Source: CAZPGL01 sp964586175 (lineage in GTDB: Bacteria; Actinomycetota; Acidimicrobiia; Acidimicrobiales; MedAcidi-G1). Taken from it: a stretch of DNA of 21,703 nt. The DNA lies in the NCBI GenBank assembly GCA_964586175.1, contig CAZPGL010000033.1, positions 1-21,703 of the forward strand. Direction: 5' to 3'. Each line of letters opens with the position of its first letter. The first letter of the stretch is position 1. The position numbers and the translations under genes were made by a program. Below the pieces are notes generated by a model. The model did not search any database, had not been told where the DNA came from, and saw nothing but the letters and a program-made list of their open reading frames with translations. Below are positions 12,692-20,078 of this stretch, piece by piece.

Positions 12692-13888
12692 TCAGTCCGC
12701 GGGGGGTGCGGCCCGCTGTTCGGCATACGCCTGCTCGGCGAGGTCCTTGATGCCTTCGATGGTGCGTCGCATGTTGGCCGTCTGGTGCTTCTGCCGACTG
12801 GCGACGATGGCCGCCTCCTTGTCGGGCATGGCGTCGATGGCCGCGGTGAGCCCCGAGGGGCCGGGGCCGAGGGTCATGGCGAACCGCAGACGGGTGGCGT
12901 TGGCCATCGGGTCCAGCTCGAAACGCCATTGGGCGGCCGGGTCGTCGACGTCGCCGGCGTGCCAGGCGAAGACCCGTTCCGGTTCGTAGTCGACGAGGGT
13001 GCACACCACCGACCACTCGCCGAGGTCGTCGCGCTTGTTGCGGCCTTCGAAGCGGGCGCCGACCGCCGGCTCGGGGTCGAGCCACTCGGCGCCCTGGAAC
13101 TCGTCGGAGAACCGGCCCGGCAGGTCGATGTCGGACACGAACGGCCACGCGATGTGGGGTGGGGCAGCGACGTCGACCTCGACGGTGACGCCGGGGCCGT
13201 CGGCGTGGACCGCCGGTCCAGGCGACGGGTGCTGCAGGGTGCGGCCCCACCGGTCGAACCAGGTGATGGACCGGGCGCTTCGGCGACGGGCCGGTTTGAA
13301 GTCGGTACCGACGGTGTGGGCGACGGGCAGCAGCACGATCTGGGTGACATCGTCGGGGATGCCGAGCAGGTCGGCCATCTCCTGTTTGCGACCCATGTGC
13401 AGGGTCGTCCACGCCGATCCGAGCCCACGGGACCGCAGAGCCAGGCAGAAACTCCAGGCGGCCTGGATCACCGAGTCGAACAGGCCCGGGTTGCCGGAGC
13501 CGTCGTGGACGCCGTGGATGGCGACGAGCACGATGGCCGGCACGTCCTGCAGGTTGGTGGCCAGGCTGGAACCTGAAGCCATGATCGTTTCGCGGGCTCC
13601 GCCGGTGCCGGCCAACTCGGCTGCCTTGTCGATGATGACCTGGCCGCCGGCCTGCCGGTACAGGTCGGCGATCGCCGCTTTCTTGTCGGGGTCGCGCACG
13701 ATGATCCAGCGGCGGCTGGTGATGTTGCCGCCGGTGGGGGCCTGTTCAGCGACATCGATGCAGTCGAGCAGGACCTCGTCGTCGACCGGGCGGTCGAGGT
13801 CGAGGCGTCGGCGGACGCTGCGGGTGGTGGTGAGCAGCCGGTCGGTCGTCGCGGTATCGAATGGGGTGTCGGACGGGGCGTCTGGCAT
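12692..13888 (-). CDS. Nitroreductase-SRPBCC fusion protein
   Basis: The product has 398 residues. Residues about 22-215 are a nitroreductase domain (TTRSVRRRLDLDRPVDDE, AEQAPTGGN, LGSAWTTLHMGRKQEM, VAHTVGTDFKPARR). After a short Pro-rich linker (220-232), residues about 234-390 are a SRPBCC domain: VTVEVDVAAPPHIAWPFVSD, GARFEGRNKRDD and a C-terminal helix. The nitroreductase half is about full length compared with its 220-residue neighbour, so this is a true fusion and not a frameshift. It probably reduces a hydrophobic ligand held or delivered by the SRPBCC part (inference). ATG 13888 is the first start that fits homology. TGGACT lies 7 nt upstream on the minus strand, a weak leaderless promoter candidate. 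A longer open frame upstream has no family features. Confidence 0.85.
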   Translation of the reverse strand: MPDAPSDTPFDTATTDRLLTTTRSVRRRLDLDRPVDDEVLLDCIDVAEQAPTGGNITSRRWIIVRDPDKKAAIADLYRQAGGQVIIDKAAELAGTGGARETIMASGSSLATNLQDVPAIVLVAIHGVHDGSGNPGLFDSVIQAAWSFCLALRSRGLGSAWTTLHMGRKQEMADLLGIPDDVTQIVLLPVAHTVGTDFKPARRRSARSITWFDRWGRTLQHPSPGPAVHADGPGVTVEVDVAAPPHIAWPFVSDIDLPGRFSDEFQGAEWLDPEPAVGARFEGRNKRDDLGEWSVVCTLVDYEPERVFAWHAGDVDDPAAQWRFELDPMANATRLRFAMTLGPGPSGLTAAIDAMPDKEAAIVASRQKHQTANMRRTIEGIKDLAEQAYAEQRAAPPAD

Positions 13889-13954
13889 GGGGCCGAGTCC
13901 AGCACACGACCCGGCGACCGGTCGCTTCGGGCGCGGTGCCCGTCGGTGGCCGTC

Positions 13955-13960
13955 TAGGTT
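13955..13960 (+). promoter_or_regulatory. -10 element of a leaderless promoter
   Basis: TAGGTT, 8 nt, GTG 13969, no Shine-Dalgarno. It lies in the 80-bp divergent gap between the fusion gene and the dioxygenase gene. Confidence 0.55.
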
Positions 13961-13968
13961 GCGCGTCC

Positions 13969-15174
13969 GTGGACGACGCCGTGCTGCCCGGCCATCCGGA
14001 CTTCGAGACCCACCCGGTCGTGCGGCATCTGACGACGGCCCGGACCGAGGGGCCCTGGGTCCATGTGGCATGGGACGACGGGTCGGCCGACCGGTTCTAC
14101 GGCCCGTTCCTGCACGAGAACTGGTTCGACCCGTCGGTGACGTCGCCCGACACCCGCCAGCGGCAACTGGAGCCCCGGCAGGTGCGGATGGACGATCCGG
14201 TCGGGGCCGACGTCGACGGGGCCGGGGCGCTCGTCGTGTCATGGGCCGGAGGGCCGACCACCCGGCATCATCCGGGTTGGCTGCACCACGTGGTGACCGG
14301 CGGGCACCGGCCGGATGTCGGGCGGCCCCGGCCGGTGTGCTGGTCGACGTCGGGGCTGGCCGGGCTGCCGACGTTCGACGGGCCGGCCGTGCTGGCCGAT
14401 GACGAGGCCCTGGCCGAATGGGCGGCGGCCGTCGCCGTGCATGGGCTGGGTCGGCTGGAGGGGCTCCATGCCGGGCCGGACACCGTGCTGGCCGTGGCCG
14501 AGCGCCTCGGGGTGGTGCGGGCCACCCACTTCGGCCGGCGGTTCGACGTGGTGATCGCCCCGGAGAACGAGTCCAACGCATACACGGCACTGCCCCTCAC
14601 CCCGCACGTCGACATCGCCACCCGGGCGTCGATGCCCGGGCTGCAACTCCTGCACTGCTTGGTCAATGACAACCCGGGCGGGGTGAGCACCATGGTCGAC
14701 GGGTTCTCGGTCGTCGAGGCGATCCGGGTCGCCGACCCCGGCGTGTACGAGGCGCTGACCACGCTGGTGTGGGTGCACACCAACCGGTCGACGGTCACCG
14801 ACCTGCGGGCTTCGTCGCCGGTGGTTGTACTGGACGATGACGGGCGGCCGGCCGAGATCCGGCTGTCGAACGGCACCCGGGCCCTACCCGACATGGCCGA
14901 CGACGACCTGCCCCGGGCCTACACCGCTTTGCGCCACATGGTGGACGCGGTGGCCGCCACCGACTATCGGATCGAGACGCACTGGCGGGCCGGCGACCTG
15001 GTGGCGTTCATGAACGGTCGCATCCTGCACGGTCGGGCCGGCTTCGACCCCGACGCCGGGGGGCGGCACTTGCAGGGCTGCTACGTGGACGCCGACGACC
15101 TGTGGTCGTGCCTCCGCATCGCGGCCCGCCGGGAGCGGGCGGGATCGGACGCGGGCGGCGGGGGTCCGGCCTAG
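13969..15174 (+). CDS. Gamma-butyrobetaine hydroxylase-like 2-oxoglutarate dioxygenase
   Basis: The product has 401 residues. The N-terminal ~100 residues match the GBBH/TMLH N-terminal domain, and the rest is a TauD/TfdA-type double-stranded helix. Iron ligands are H213 and D215 (PHVDIATR) and H354 (RILHGRAGFD); R366 (GRHLQGCYVD) should bind 2-oxoglutarate. GGVSTMVDGFSVVEAI and the tail DLWSCLRIAARR closely parallel carnitine-pathway enzymes, which hydroxylate gamma-butyrobetaine or trimethyllysine. The N-terminal zinc ligands remembered from human BBOX1 (C38, C40, C43, H82) are all absent: the region reads HENWFDPSV at 49-57. Substrate is therefore open. GTG 13969 is supported by the -10 box. 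No carnitine transport or CoA genes are nearby. Confidence 0.85.
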   Translation: MDDAVLPGHPDFETHPVVRHLTTARTEGPWVHVAWDDGSADRFYGPFLHENWFDPSVTSPDTRQRQLEPRQVRMDDPVGADVDGAGALVVSWAGGPTTRHHPGWLHHVVTGGHRPDVGRPRPVCWSTSGLAGLPTFDGPAVLADDEALAEWAAAVAVHGLGRLEGLHAGPDTVLAVAERLGVVRATHFGRRFDVVIAPENESNAYTALPLTPHVDIATRASMPGLQLLHCLVNDNPGGVSTMVDGFSVVEAIRVADPGVYEALTTLVWVHTNRSTVTDLRASSPVVVLDDDGRPAEIRLSNGTRALPDMADDDLPRAYTALRHMVDAVAATDYRIETHWRAGDLVAFMNGRILHGRAGFDPDAGGRHLQGCYVDADDLWSCLRIAARRERAGSDAGGGGPA

Positions 15175-15740
15175 AGGTCGCCCAGCCAGGCCGGGGCCCG
15201 GTCGAGCAGGAACTCGCTGATCTCCCGGCAGCGCTCGAAGGCATCGCACATGCCGTTGGATTCGTCGCCGCGGAACAGGTGGGCCAGCGGGATCTCGAGG
15301 CGGGCGACCACGCCGAGGGAGCGCTGGGGGGCGTCGGTGACCGCCTCGAACGAGTCGACAGCCGAGACCTCGGTGGGCAGGTCGGTGCCGCCGAGGCCGC
15401 CCAGTTCGGTGGCCAGCACCAGCAGGTCGGGGCCGTGGTCGAGGGGCGGCAGGGCCCAGGTGAACAGCAGAGAGATGGTGAGGTCGTCGCTGGGGTCGTC
15501 GTCCTCGGGGATGGTCATGATCTCGTCCTCGAAGGCGAGCAGGGTGCGGGGCTCCAGGTCGAGGGTGAGGTGCAGGTCGAGCGGGCCGCCGCACGCCGCT
15601 TCGGGGTGCAGGTCGACCTCGAAGGCCTGGCGCATGGTGTAGGTCTCGACGAAGTGGCGCTCGTCGTGCACGTGGAAGCCGTGCTCGGCGGCGTGGTTCT
15701 TCAGGTCGGCAATGAAGCCGGCGACGTCGATGACGGCCAC
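15171..15740 (-). CDS. Conserved-looking hypothetical protein
   Basis: The product has 189 residues. I do not recognise a family. It is acidic and soluble, with no signal peptide, membrane span or cysteine cluster. An N-terminal helix (VIDVAGFIADLKNHAAEHG) is followed by paired strands (YTMRQAFEVDLHP, LDLHLTLDLEP) and a C-terminal helical part (FERCREISEFLLDR). The even mix of charged loops and strands looks like a real cytoplasmic protein. The start is GTG 15740, with GAGGAA 6 nt upstream on the minus strand; longer forms would run into the divergent phosphatase gene. Its stop overlaps the dioxygenase stop in the palindrome CTAG (15171-15174), a tail-to-tail overlap of 4 nt. Confidence 0.75.
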   Translation of the reverse strand: MAVIDVAGFIADLKNHAAEHGFHVHDERHFVETYTMRQAFEVDLHPEAACGGPLDLHLTLDLEPRTLLAFEDEIMTIPEDDDPSDDLTISLLFTWALPPLDHGPDLLVLATELGGLGGTDLPTEVSAVDSFEAVTDAPQRSLGVVARLEIPLAHLFRGDESNGMCDAFERCREISEFLLDRAPAWLGDL

Positions 15741-15810
15741 TCGGGGTTCCTCGTTCGGCGGGATGGTCCGGGACACAGGGTACGGCACCCGGGGGTGGTT
15801 GACTGTGGCC

Positions 15811-16572
15811 GTGACGTGGAACCGCTCCGACGACCAGGTGCTGGCCGACCTGCACCGGGTGGCCGACGCGGTGGCCGAGGCGTTCGCTGGGCTGGGCGAC
15901 GGCGGCTGGGGTCCGTCAGGGGAGGTGGGGCGGCCCGACCAGTACGCCAGCGACGTGGTCGCCGACCGGGTGGTGCACCTGGTGCTGGACCCCTTGGGGT
16001 ACGAGGTGTTGAGCGAGGAGTCGGGGCTAACGCCGGGGCCGGGTCCGACGGTGGTGGTCGATCCGCTGGATGGGTCCACCAACGCGTCGCGGCGGCTGCC
16101 GTGGTTCGCCACGAGCCTGTGCGTGGTCGACGTCGAGGGTCCGTGGGTGGCCGTGGTTGCCGATCAGGCCGGCGGCGCTCGGTATGAGGCGGTGCGGGGC
16201 GGTGGTGCCCGGCGCGATGGTGTGACGCTGCGCCGGGACGATTCGCCGGTGCTGGCCGATGCGGTGGTGGCGTGCAATGGCCTGGCCCCCGAGCACGGCG
16301 GCTGGGCCCAGTTCCGGGCGTTGGGGGCGGCGGCGCTGGAGTTGTGCGCGGTGGCCGACGGTGGTCTTGACGGGTTCGTTGAGTGCGTGGACGACTCGCT
16401 GGCCGTGTGGGACTACCTTGGGGCGGCCCTGGTGTGTGCCGAGGCTGGCGTGGATGTCGTCGACGTGCACGGCCGCAACCTGTGCGTGCTCGACGTGGCG
16501 ACCCGCCGCACCCCGGTCGCCGGCGTGGGAACGGTCACCGAGGACCTGGTGGCCTTCCGCCTGGGTTGGTGA
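15811..16572 (+). CDS. Inositol monophosphatase family protein
   Basis: The product has 253 residues. Mg-dependent phosphatase motifs are in order: E70 in LSEESG, D84-P-L-D87-G-S in VDPLDGSTN, and D201 in VWDYLGAAL. These are the metal ligands of IMPase/CysQ/HisN-type enzymes. The family hydrolyses inositol phosphate, histidinol phosphate, PAP or fructose bisphosphate; the sequence does not settle which. GTG 15811 is preferred; GTG 15805 is an in-frame alternative. TTGACT at 15799-15804, 6 nt before the GTG, may be a weak leaderless -10. It is divergent from the hypothetical gene with 70 bp between. A 5-bp GC hairpin (16585-16598) follows the stop. Confidence 0.88.
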   Translation: MTWNRSDDQVLADLHRVADAVAEAFAGLGDGGWGPSGEVGRPDQYASDVVADRVVHLVLDPLGYEVLSEESGLTPGPGPTVVVDPLDGSTNASRRLPWFATSLCVVDVEGPWVAVVADQAGGARYEAVRGGGARRDGVTLRRDDSPVLADAVVACNGLAPEHGGWAQFRALGAAALELCAVADGGLDGFVECVDDSLAVWDYLGAALVCAEAGVDVVDVHGRNLCVLDVATRRTPVAGVGTVTEDLVAFRLGW

Positions 16573-16584
16573 AGACGCTGTTGA

Positions 16585-16598
16585 CCCGCCACGGCGGG
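16585..16598 (+). terminator. Possible hairpin terminator after the phosphatase gene
   Basis: CCCGC, loop CACG, GCGGG begins 13 nt after the stop. A second small stem, GACCC/GGGTC, lies at 16625-16639. Neither has a T tract. Together they could separate the phosphatase gene from the importer operon. Confidence 0.35.
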
Positions 16599-16716
16599 GA
16601 CAGACCGGCGTCGCCGTGACGCCAGACCCACCGGGGGTCAGTCGAATTGGGATGCCGGATCGGATGTCCGGGGCCTCGCCAGCTGACCTTGTTTCTGGAT
16701 GGATTTCAACGAGGTG

Positions 16717-16745
16717 TTGAGAAACTCGCCAGAACCGACCAGAAT
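16717..16745 (+). promoter_or_regulatory. Promoter of the BMP-type importer operon
   Basis: TTGAGA (16717-16722), 17-nt spacer, CAGAAT (16740-16745): a sigma-70/SigA-like pair with a good -35. Transcription would start near 16752, giving a mRNA with almost no leader before ATG 16755. This is the only promoter here with both boxes recognisable. A small dyad CCGGA/TCCGG (16655-16671) lies upstream. Confidence 0.5.
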
Positions 16746-16754
16746 CTCGCCGCA

Positions 16755-17939
16755 ATGGGGGTGAGTCTCAACTACCGGGTGGCCCACATCGTGGGCCCGA
16801 GACTCGGCGGGCCGCTGGTGCTGCTGGCCGCTGTCCTCGCGTCGTTCCTGATCGGTGCCGTCATGCTCCTCGCCTTGGGAGCCAATCCCGTCGAGGGCTT
16901 CGCCGAAATGCTCGTAGGGGCGTTTGGTAGCCCGAAGGCGCTGTCCCATACGGTGATGAAAGCGGTTCCGCTGCTGCTGGTCGGGGTCGGGATCTGCATC
17001 GCCTTTCGAGCCTCGGTCATCAACATCGGCGGGGAGGGCCAGATGATCGCCGGAGCGATCGTGTCGACCTTGGTGGCTCTCAACGCCGCCAGCCTGCCTC
17101 GACCGGTGCTGGTGCCACTGGTTCTGGTGGCCGGAGCCGTCGGCGGTGCCATATGGGGTGCCATCCCAGGGGTGCTCAAGGCGTACAGCAACGTCAATGA
17201 GATCCTGTCGACGATCATGCTCAACATCGTCGCTGTGCAGTTCATGAACTTCCTGCTGCGCGACCCGATCATGGATCCGGCCGAAAAGGCGATGGGTCGT
17301 ATCCCCCAGACCGAGCGACTCTCGGAGAACGCCGACCTGCCGATACTTCCCTTCGGCCACCGCCTGCACATCGGCGTCCTGGTGGCGCTGGGTATGGCCG
17401 TGGCCATCTACCTGCTGCTCTGGCGAACCGCCCTCGGCTACCGGATCCGGGCCGTTGGCTACAGCGCGCCGGCTGCCCGGTACGCCGGCATGCCGGTCAA
17501 GCGCACCATCGTGGCCGCCCTCACGTTGAGTGGTGCCATGTGCGGTGTGGCCGGGGCCCTGCTGGTGTTCGGTAGTGAGTCCCATCGCTTCGTCACCGAC
17601 GGTTCCAGCGTCGGTTTCACCGGTTCGGCGGGCTTCAACGGCATCGTCACCGCGCTGTTCGGCGCCTTGCATCCGCTGTGGACCATCCCGTCGTCGTTCC
17701 TGTTCGGTGGTCTGCTCGTCGGTGCCGAGGTGATGCAGCGGGCCGTGCAGGTACCCAAGGCGCTGATGGTCGGGCTGAACGGCCTGGTGGTCGTGTTCGT
17801 CGTCAGCAGCGAACAGTTCCGCCGGGTGTTGCGCGAGCGAGCCAACCAGCAGGCCGGAATCCGGGCTGCTGGCGAACGCCCGGAGACTCCGAACGAGCCG
17901 CGAGGAGAGCCGGTCAACGATCCGGGGGGTGAGCCGTGA
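16755..17939 (+). CDS. ABC importer permease 1 (nucleoside/BMP type)
   Basis: The product has 394 residues. Hydrophobic segments alternate with the BPD_transp_2 signatures: INIGGEGQMIAGA at 89-101, NVNEILSTIMLNIVAVQ, the coupling-helix region YRIRAVGYSAPAARYAGM, and GFTGSAGFNGIVTALFGALHP. This is the family of the B. subtilis guanosine importer permease NupP. It should form the membrane pore with permease 2. The C terminus is a hydrophilic tail rich in Glu, Pro and Arg (about 365-394). ATG 16755 is chosen by its promoter; GTG 16761 is an alternative, and longer forms lack family residues. Its stop overlaps the next start (GTGA at 17936-17939). Confidence 0.92.
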   Translation: MGVSLNYRVAHIVGPRLGGPLVLLAAVLASFLIGAVMLLALGANPVEGFAEMLVGAFGSPKALSHTVMKAVPLLLVGVGICIAFRASVINIGGEGQMIAGAIVSTLVALNAASLPRPVLVPLVLVAGAVGGAIWGAIPGVLKAYSNVNEILSTIMLNIVAVQFMNFLLRDPIMDPAEKAMGRIPQTERLSENADLPILPFGHRLHIGVLVALGMAVAIYLLLWRTALGYRIRAVGYSAPAARYAGMPVKRTIVAALTLSGAMCGVAGALLVFGSESHRFVTDGSSVGFTGSAGFNGIVTALFGALHPLWTIPSSFLFGGLLVGAEVMQRAVQVPKALMVGLNGLVVVFVVSSEQFRRVLRERANQQAGIRAAGERPETPNEPRGEPVNDPGGEP

Positions 17940-18868
17940 GCGACTTCTTCACCATGACCTCCCTGGTATTCGTCGTCGGTGCCGGCATCCGCCTGGCCGC
18001 ACCGATGCTCCTCGCCGGGCTGGGCGAGGTCATCGGCCAGCGCAGCGGCGTCCTCAACCTGGGCGTCGACGGCGTCATGCTCCTCGGCGGGTTCGGCGCC
18101 TATTACACGATCCTCGAAACGGGTAATGCCACCCTGGGTGTCATCGTCGGGTTGGCGGTGGGCCTGCTCATCGGCGCCGTCTACGCGGTGATCACCGTGT
18201 CGTTCCGGGCCGAGCAGGGCATCAGCGGCATCGGCATCTTCCTGTTCGGGCTGGGAATGAGCGACGTCCTGTTCCAGAAGCAGGTCGGCACCCCGCTACC
18301 CATTCGGGGTTTCGGCGAGTGGCATGTCCCGCTCCTCAGCGACATCCCCGAGATCGGCGAGATGTTCTTCCAGCACACGATCCTCGTGTACCTCACCTTC
18401 CTGATGGTGCCGGCGGTGGCGTGGCTGCTGAACCGCACGACGTTCGGGTTGAACGTGCGGGCCGTGGGCGAGAATCCAGCGGCCGCCGACAGCCTCGGGG
18501 TCAGTGTGGCCAGGGTGCGTTATACGACGATCCTGCTGGCCAACGTGCTGGCCGGCCTGGCCGGCGCCGTGCTGGCCATCGAGCTCGGCATCTTTCAGCA
18601 GAACCTGACGAATGGGCAGGGGTTCATCGCTATCGCTCTCGTGTACTTCGGTGCGTGGCGGCCTACCGGGGTCATGGTCGGAGCGCTGCTGTTCGGCCTG
18701 GTGTCTTCTACGGTGATTCAGTGGAAGACTCTGGGCATCGTCTCGGGCGCCGCGTCGAGCATCACGGCGATGGCACCCGCTGTGTTGACCATCGCTGCTC
18801 TCGTGGTGATCTCAAGGACTGTCGGCCCGCCGTCGGCCCTGACCCGACCCTTCGAACGAGGTAAGTGA
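17936..18868 (+). CDS. ABC importer permease 2 (nucleoside/BMP type)
   Basis: The product has 310 residues, about the normal length for the NupQ-like partner. Signatures include RLAAPMLLAGLGEVIGQRSG, VLNLGVDGVMLLGGF (the NLG.eG.m.lG element, with D in place of E), GLNVRAVGENPAAADSLGVSV as the coupling helix, and QGFIAIALVYFGAWRP. Eight or more membrane segments are expected. It heterodimerises with permease 1, to which it is translationally coupled by a 4-nt overlap. No ribosome site is needed beyond the coupling; GGGGG at 17923-17927 may serve. Confidence 0.92.
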   Translation: MSDFFTMTSLVFVVGAGIRLAAPMLLAGLGEVIGQRSGVLNLGVDGVMLLGGFGAYYTILETGNATLGVIVGLAVGLLIGAVYAVITVSFRAEQGISGIGIFLFGLGMSDVLFQKQVGTPLPIRGFGEWHVPLLSDIPEIGEMFFQHTILVYLTFLMVPAVAWLLNRTTFGLNVRAVGENPAAADSLGVSVARVRYTTILLANVLAGLAGAVLAIELGIFQQNLTNGQGFIAIALVYFGAWRPTGVMVGALLFGLVSSTVIQWKTLGIVSGAASSITAMAPAVLTIAALVVISRTVGPPSALTRPFERGK

Positions 18869-18944
18869 CCCCGCCTCACAGGGCGAGTGCCGGCGAAATC
18901 GGTAAGTATCCAACTAAGTAAGACACTCAAGAGAGGAAATGCGC
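18869..18944 (+). promoter_or_regulatory. AT-rich leader of the receptor gene
   Basis: A 76-bp gap with an AT-rich island, unusual for this window. It contains two copies of TAAGTA (18903-18908 and 18915-18920) and a ribosome site GAGAGG (18931-18936). One TAAGTA-like box could be a -10, giving the receptor gene extra transcription, but no -35 is clear. Confidence 0.35.
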
Positions 18945-19937
18945 ATGGGTAAGACACGAGGTACACGACGGATGCGATTGACGTTGCTGGCCGGCCTGAT
19001 GGCCGTGCTGGCGTTGTTCGCTGGCGCCTGCGGCTCGGACGATGACGGTGGCAGCGACGGCTTCCGGATCGCCATTGTGGCGCCGAGTGCGTCGAACGAC
19101 CTGGCGTTCACTCAGAGCATCGTTGACGGCACCAACGCCTTGACGGGTGTCACCGCCATCGACATCACTGACGGCACGTTCATCGTCGATGACGCGGCGG
19201 CCGCCATCCGCGGCTACGCCGAAGAGGGTTACGACCTGGTGCTCGCCCACGGCTCCCAGTACGGCGGGTCGCTGGAGGCGATCGCCAAGGACTTCCCGGA
19301 CACCGCCTTCGCGTGGGGGACGTCGGTCGACACGTTCGGGCTCGACAACGTCTCGGCGTACACCACAGCCTCCGATCAGGGTGGCTACGTGATGGGCGCT
19401 ATGGCCGCAGCCATGACTGAGAGCGGCATCGTGGGTGTCGTCGGTCCGATCGCCGTGGGTGACGCCAAGTTGTATGTGGATGGTTTCGTCAACGGTGCCG
19501 CTGCACAGGATGCCGGTGTGACCGTCAACGTGAACTACATCGAGTCGTTCTCGGATGTGGCGTTGGCCGCTACCGCCGCTGAGGGACATGTCGCCAACGG
19601 TGCCGACATCTTGACCGGCACCGCCCAGATGGTCGTGGGTGCCACCGGTGTGGCTGCCGAGAACGGCGCCAAGTGGTTCGGTACGCAGTCCAATCAGACC
19701 TCTCTCGGTCCGGACTTCGTGGTTGCCTCCCAGGTCTACAAGTGGGAGGTCGTCCTCCAGGGCATCGTTGACGCCGTGAAGGCCGGCGATCTCGGCGGCG
19801 ACTCGCACACCCTCACGCTGGCTAATGGCGGTTTGGTGATCGAGTTCAACGACGCCGTGGACGCCGGTGCCGCCAAGGCCATCGGCGAAGCCGCCATTGA
19901 GGCTCTCTCGGACGGAAGTCTCTCAACGGGCGCCTGA
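18945..19937 (+). CDS. BMP-family substrate-binding lipoprotein
   Basis: The product has 330 residues. The basic N terminus and hydrophobic core end in LFAGAC (C29), an export lipobox. The mature part is a periplasmic-binding-protein fold of the Bmp/PnrA type: FRIAIVAPSASNDLAFTQSIVDG, DLVLAHGSQYGGSLEAIAKDFPD, and ASDQGGYVMGAMAA. PnrA and B. subtilis BmpA/NupN bind purine nucleosides. In those proteins the first motif usually reads D..fNq; here it is D.AFTQ, so the ligand may differ. ATG 18945 is preferred over ATG 18939 because it lies 8 nt from GAGAGG. It captures substrate outside the cell and hands it to the two permeases encoded upstream. Confidence 0.9.
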   Translation: MGKTRGTRRMRLTLLAGLMAVLALFAGACGSDDDGGSDGFRIAIVAPSASNDLAFTQSIVDGTNALTGVTAIDITDGTFIVDDAAAAIRGYAEEGYDLVLAHGSQYGGSLEAIAKDFPDTAFAWGTSVDTFGLDNVSAYTTASDQGGYVMGAMAAAMTESGIVGVVGPIAVGDAKLYVDGFVNGAAAQDAGVTVNVNYIESFSDVALAATAAEGHVANGADILTGTAQMVVGATGVAAENGAKWFGTQSNQTSLGPDFVVASQVYKWEVVLQGIVDAVKAGDLGGDSHTLTLANGGLVIEFNDAVDAGAAKAIGEAAIEALSDGSLSTGA

Positions 19938-19979
19938 TCCAAACGGCTTGACCGGCCTGAAGGCCCTTGTGGGGAACGT

Positions 19980-20016
19980 CAGGGGGTTGGGTGCCGACCC
20001 GGTGCCCGGCCCCCTG
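19980..20016 (+). terminator. Hairpin between receptor and ATPase genes
   Basis: CAGGGGG (19980-19986) pairs with CCCCCTG (20010-20016), and an inner GGGT/ACCC stem (19989-20000) adds to it. It starts 43 nt after the receptor stop. A small GGCC-TGAA-GGCC stem precedes it at 19954-19965. Such hairpins often protect or partly terminate receptor mRNA so that more receptor than ATPase is made. Confidence 0.45.
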
Positions 20017-20078
20017 GCCCCCAGCCCTTACTCCCCAGTCTCCGACGACCCGCTGACCTGACAACTCGGATCCGGATC

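Noticed and set aside
12080..13576. 498-codon plus-strand open frame
   Set aside because: Antisense to two nitroreductase-family genes with clear motifs.
13889..14590. Upstream extension of the nitroreductase-SRPBCC fusion
   Set aside because: Arg/Pro-rich sequence lying antisense to the dioxygenase gene; homology starts just after Met at 13888.
15102..16187. 361-codon plus-strand open frame
   Set aside because: Crosses the dioxygenase end, the antisense of the hypothetical gene and the phosphatase gene in a wrong frame; no motifs.
16573..16754. Purine riboswitch ahead of the importer operon
   Set aside because: The predicted transcription start is at about 16752, leaving no leader, and no riboswitch core could be recognised; only small GC stems.
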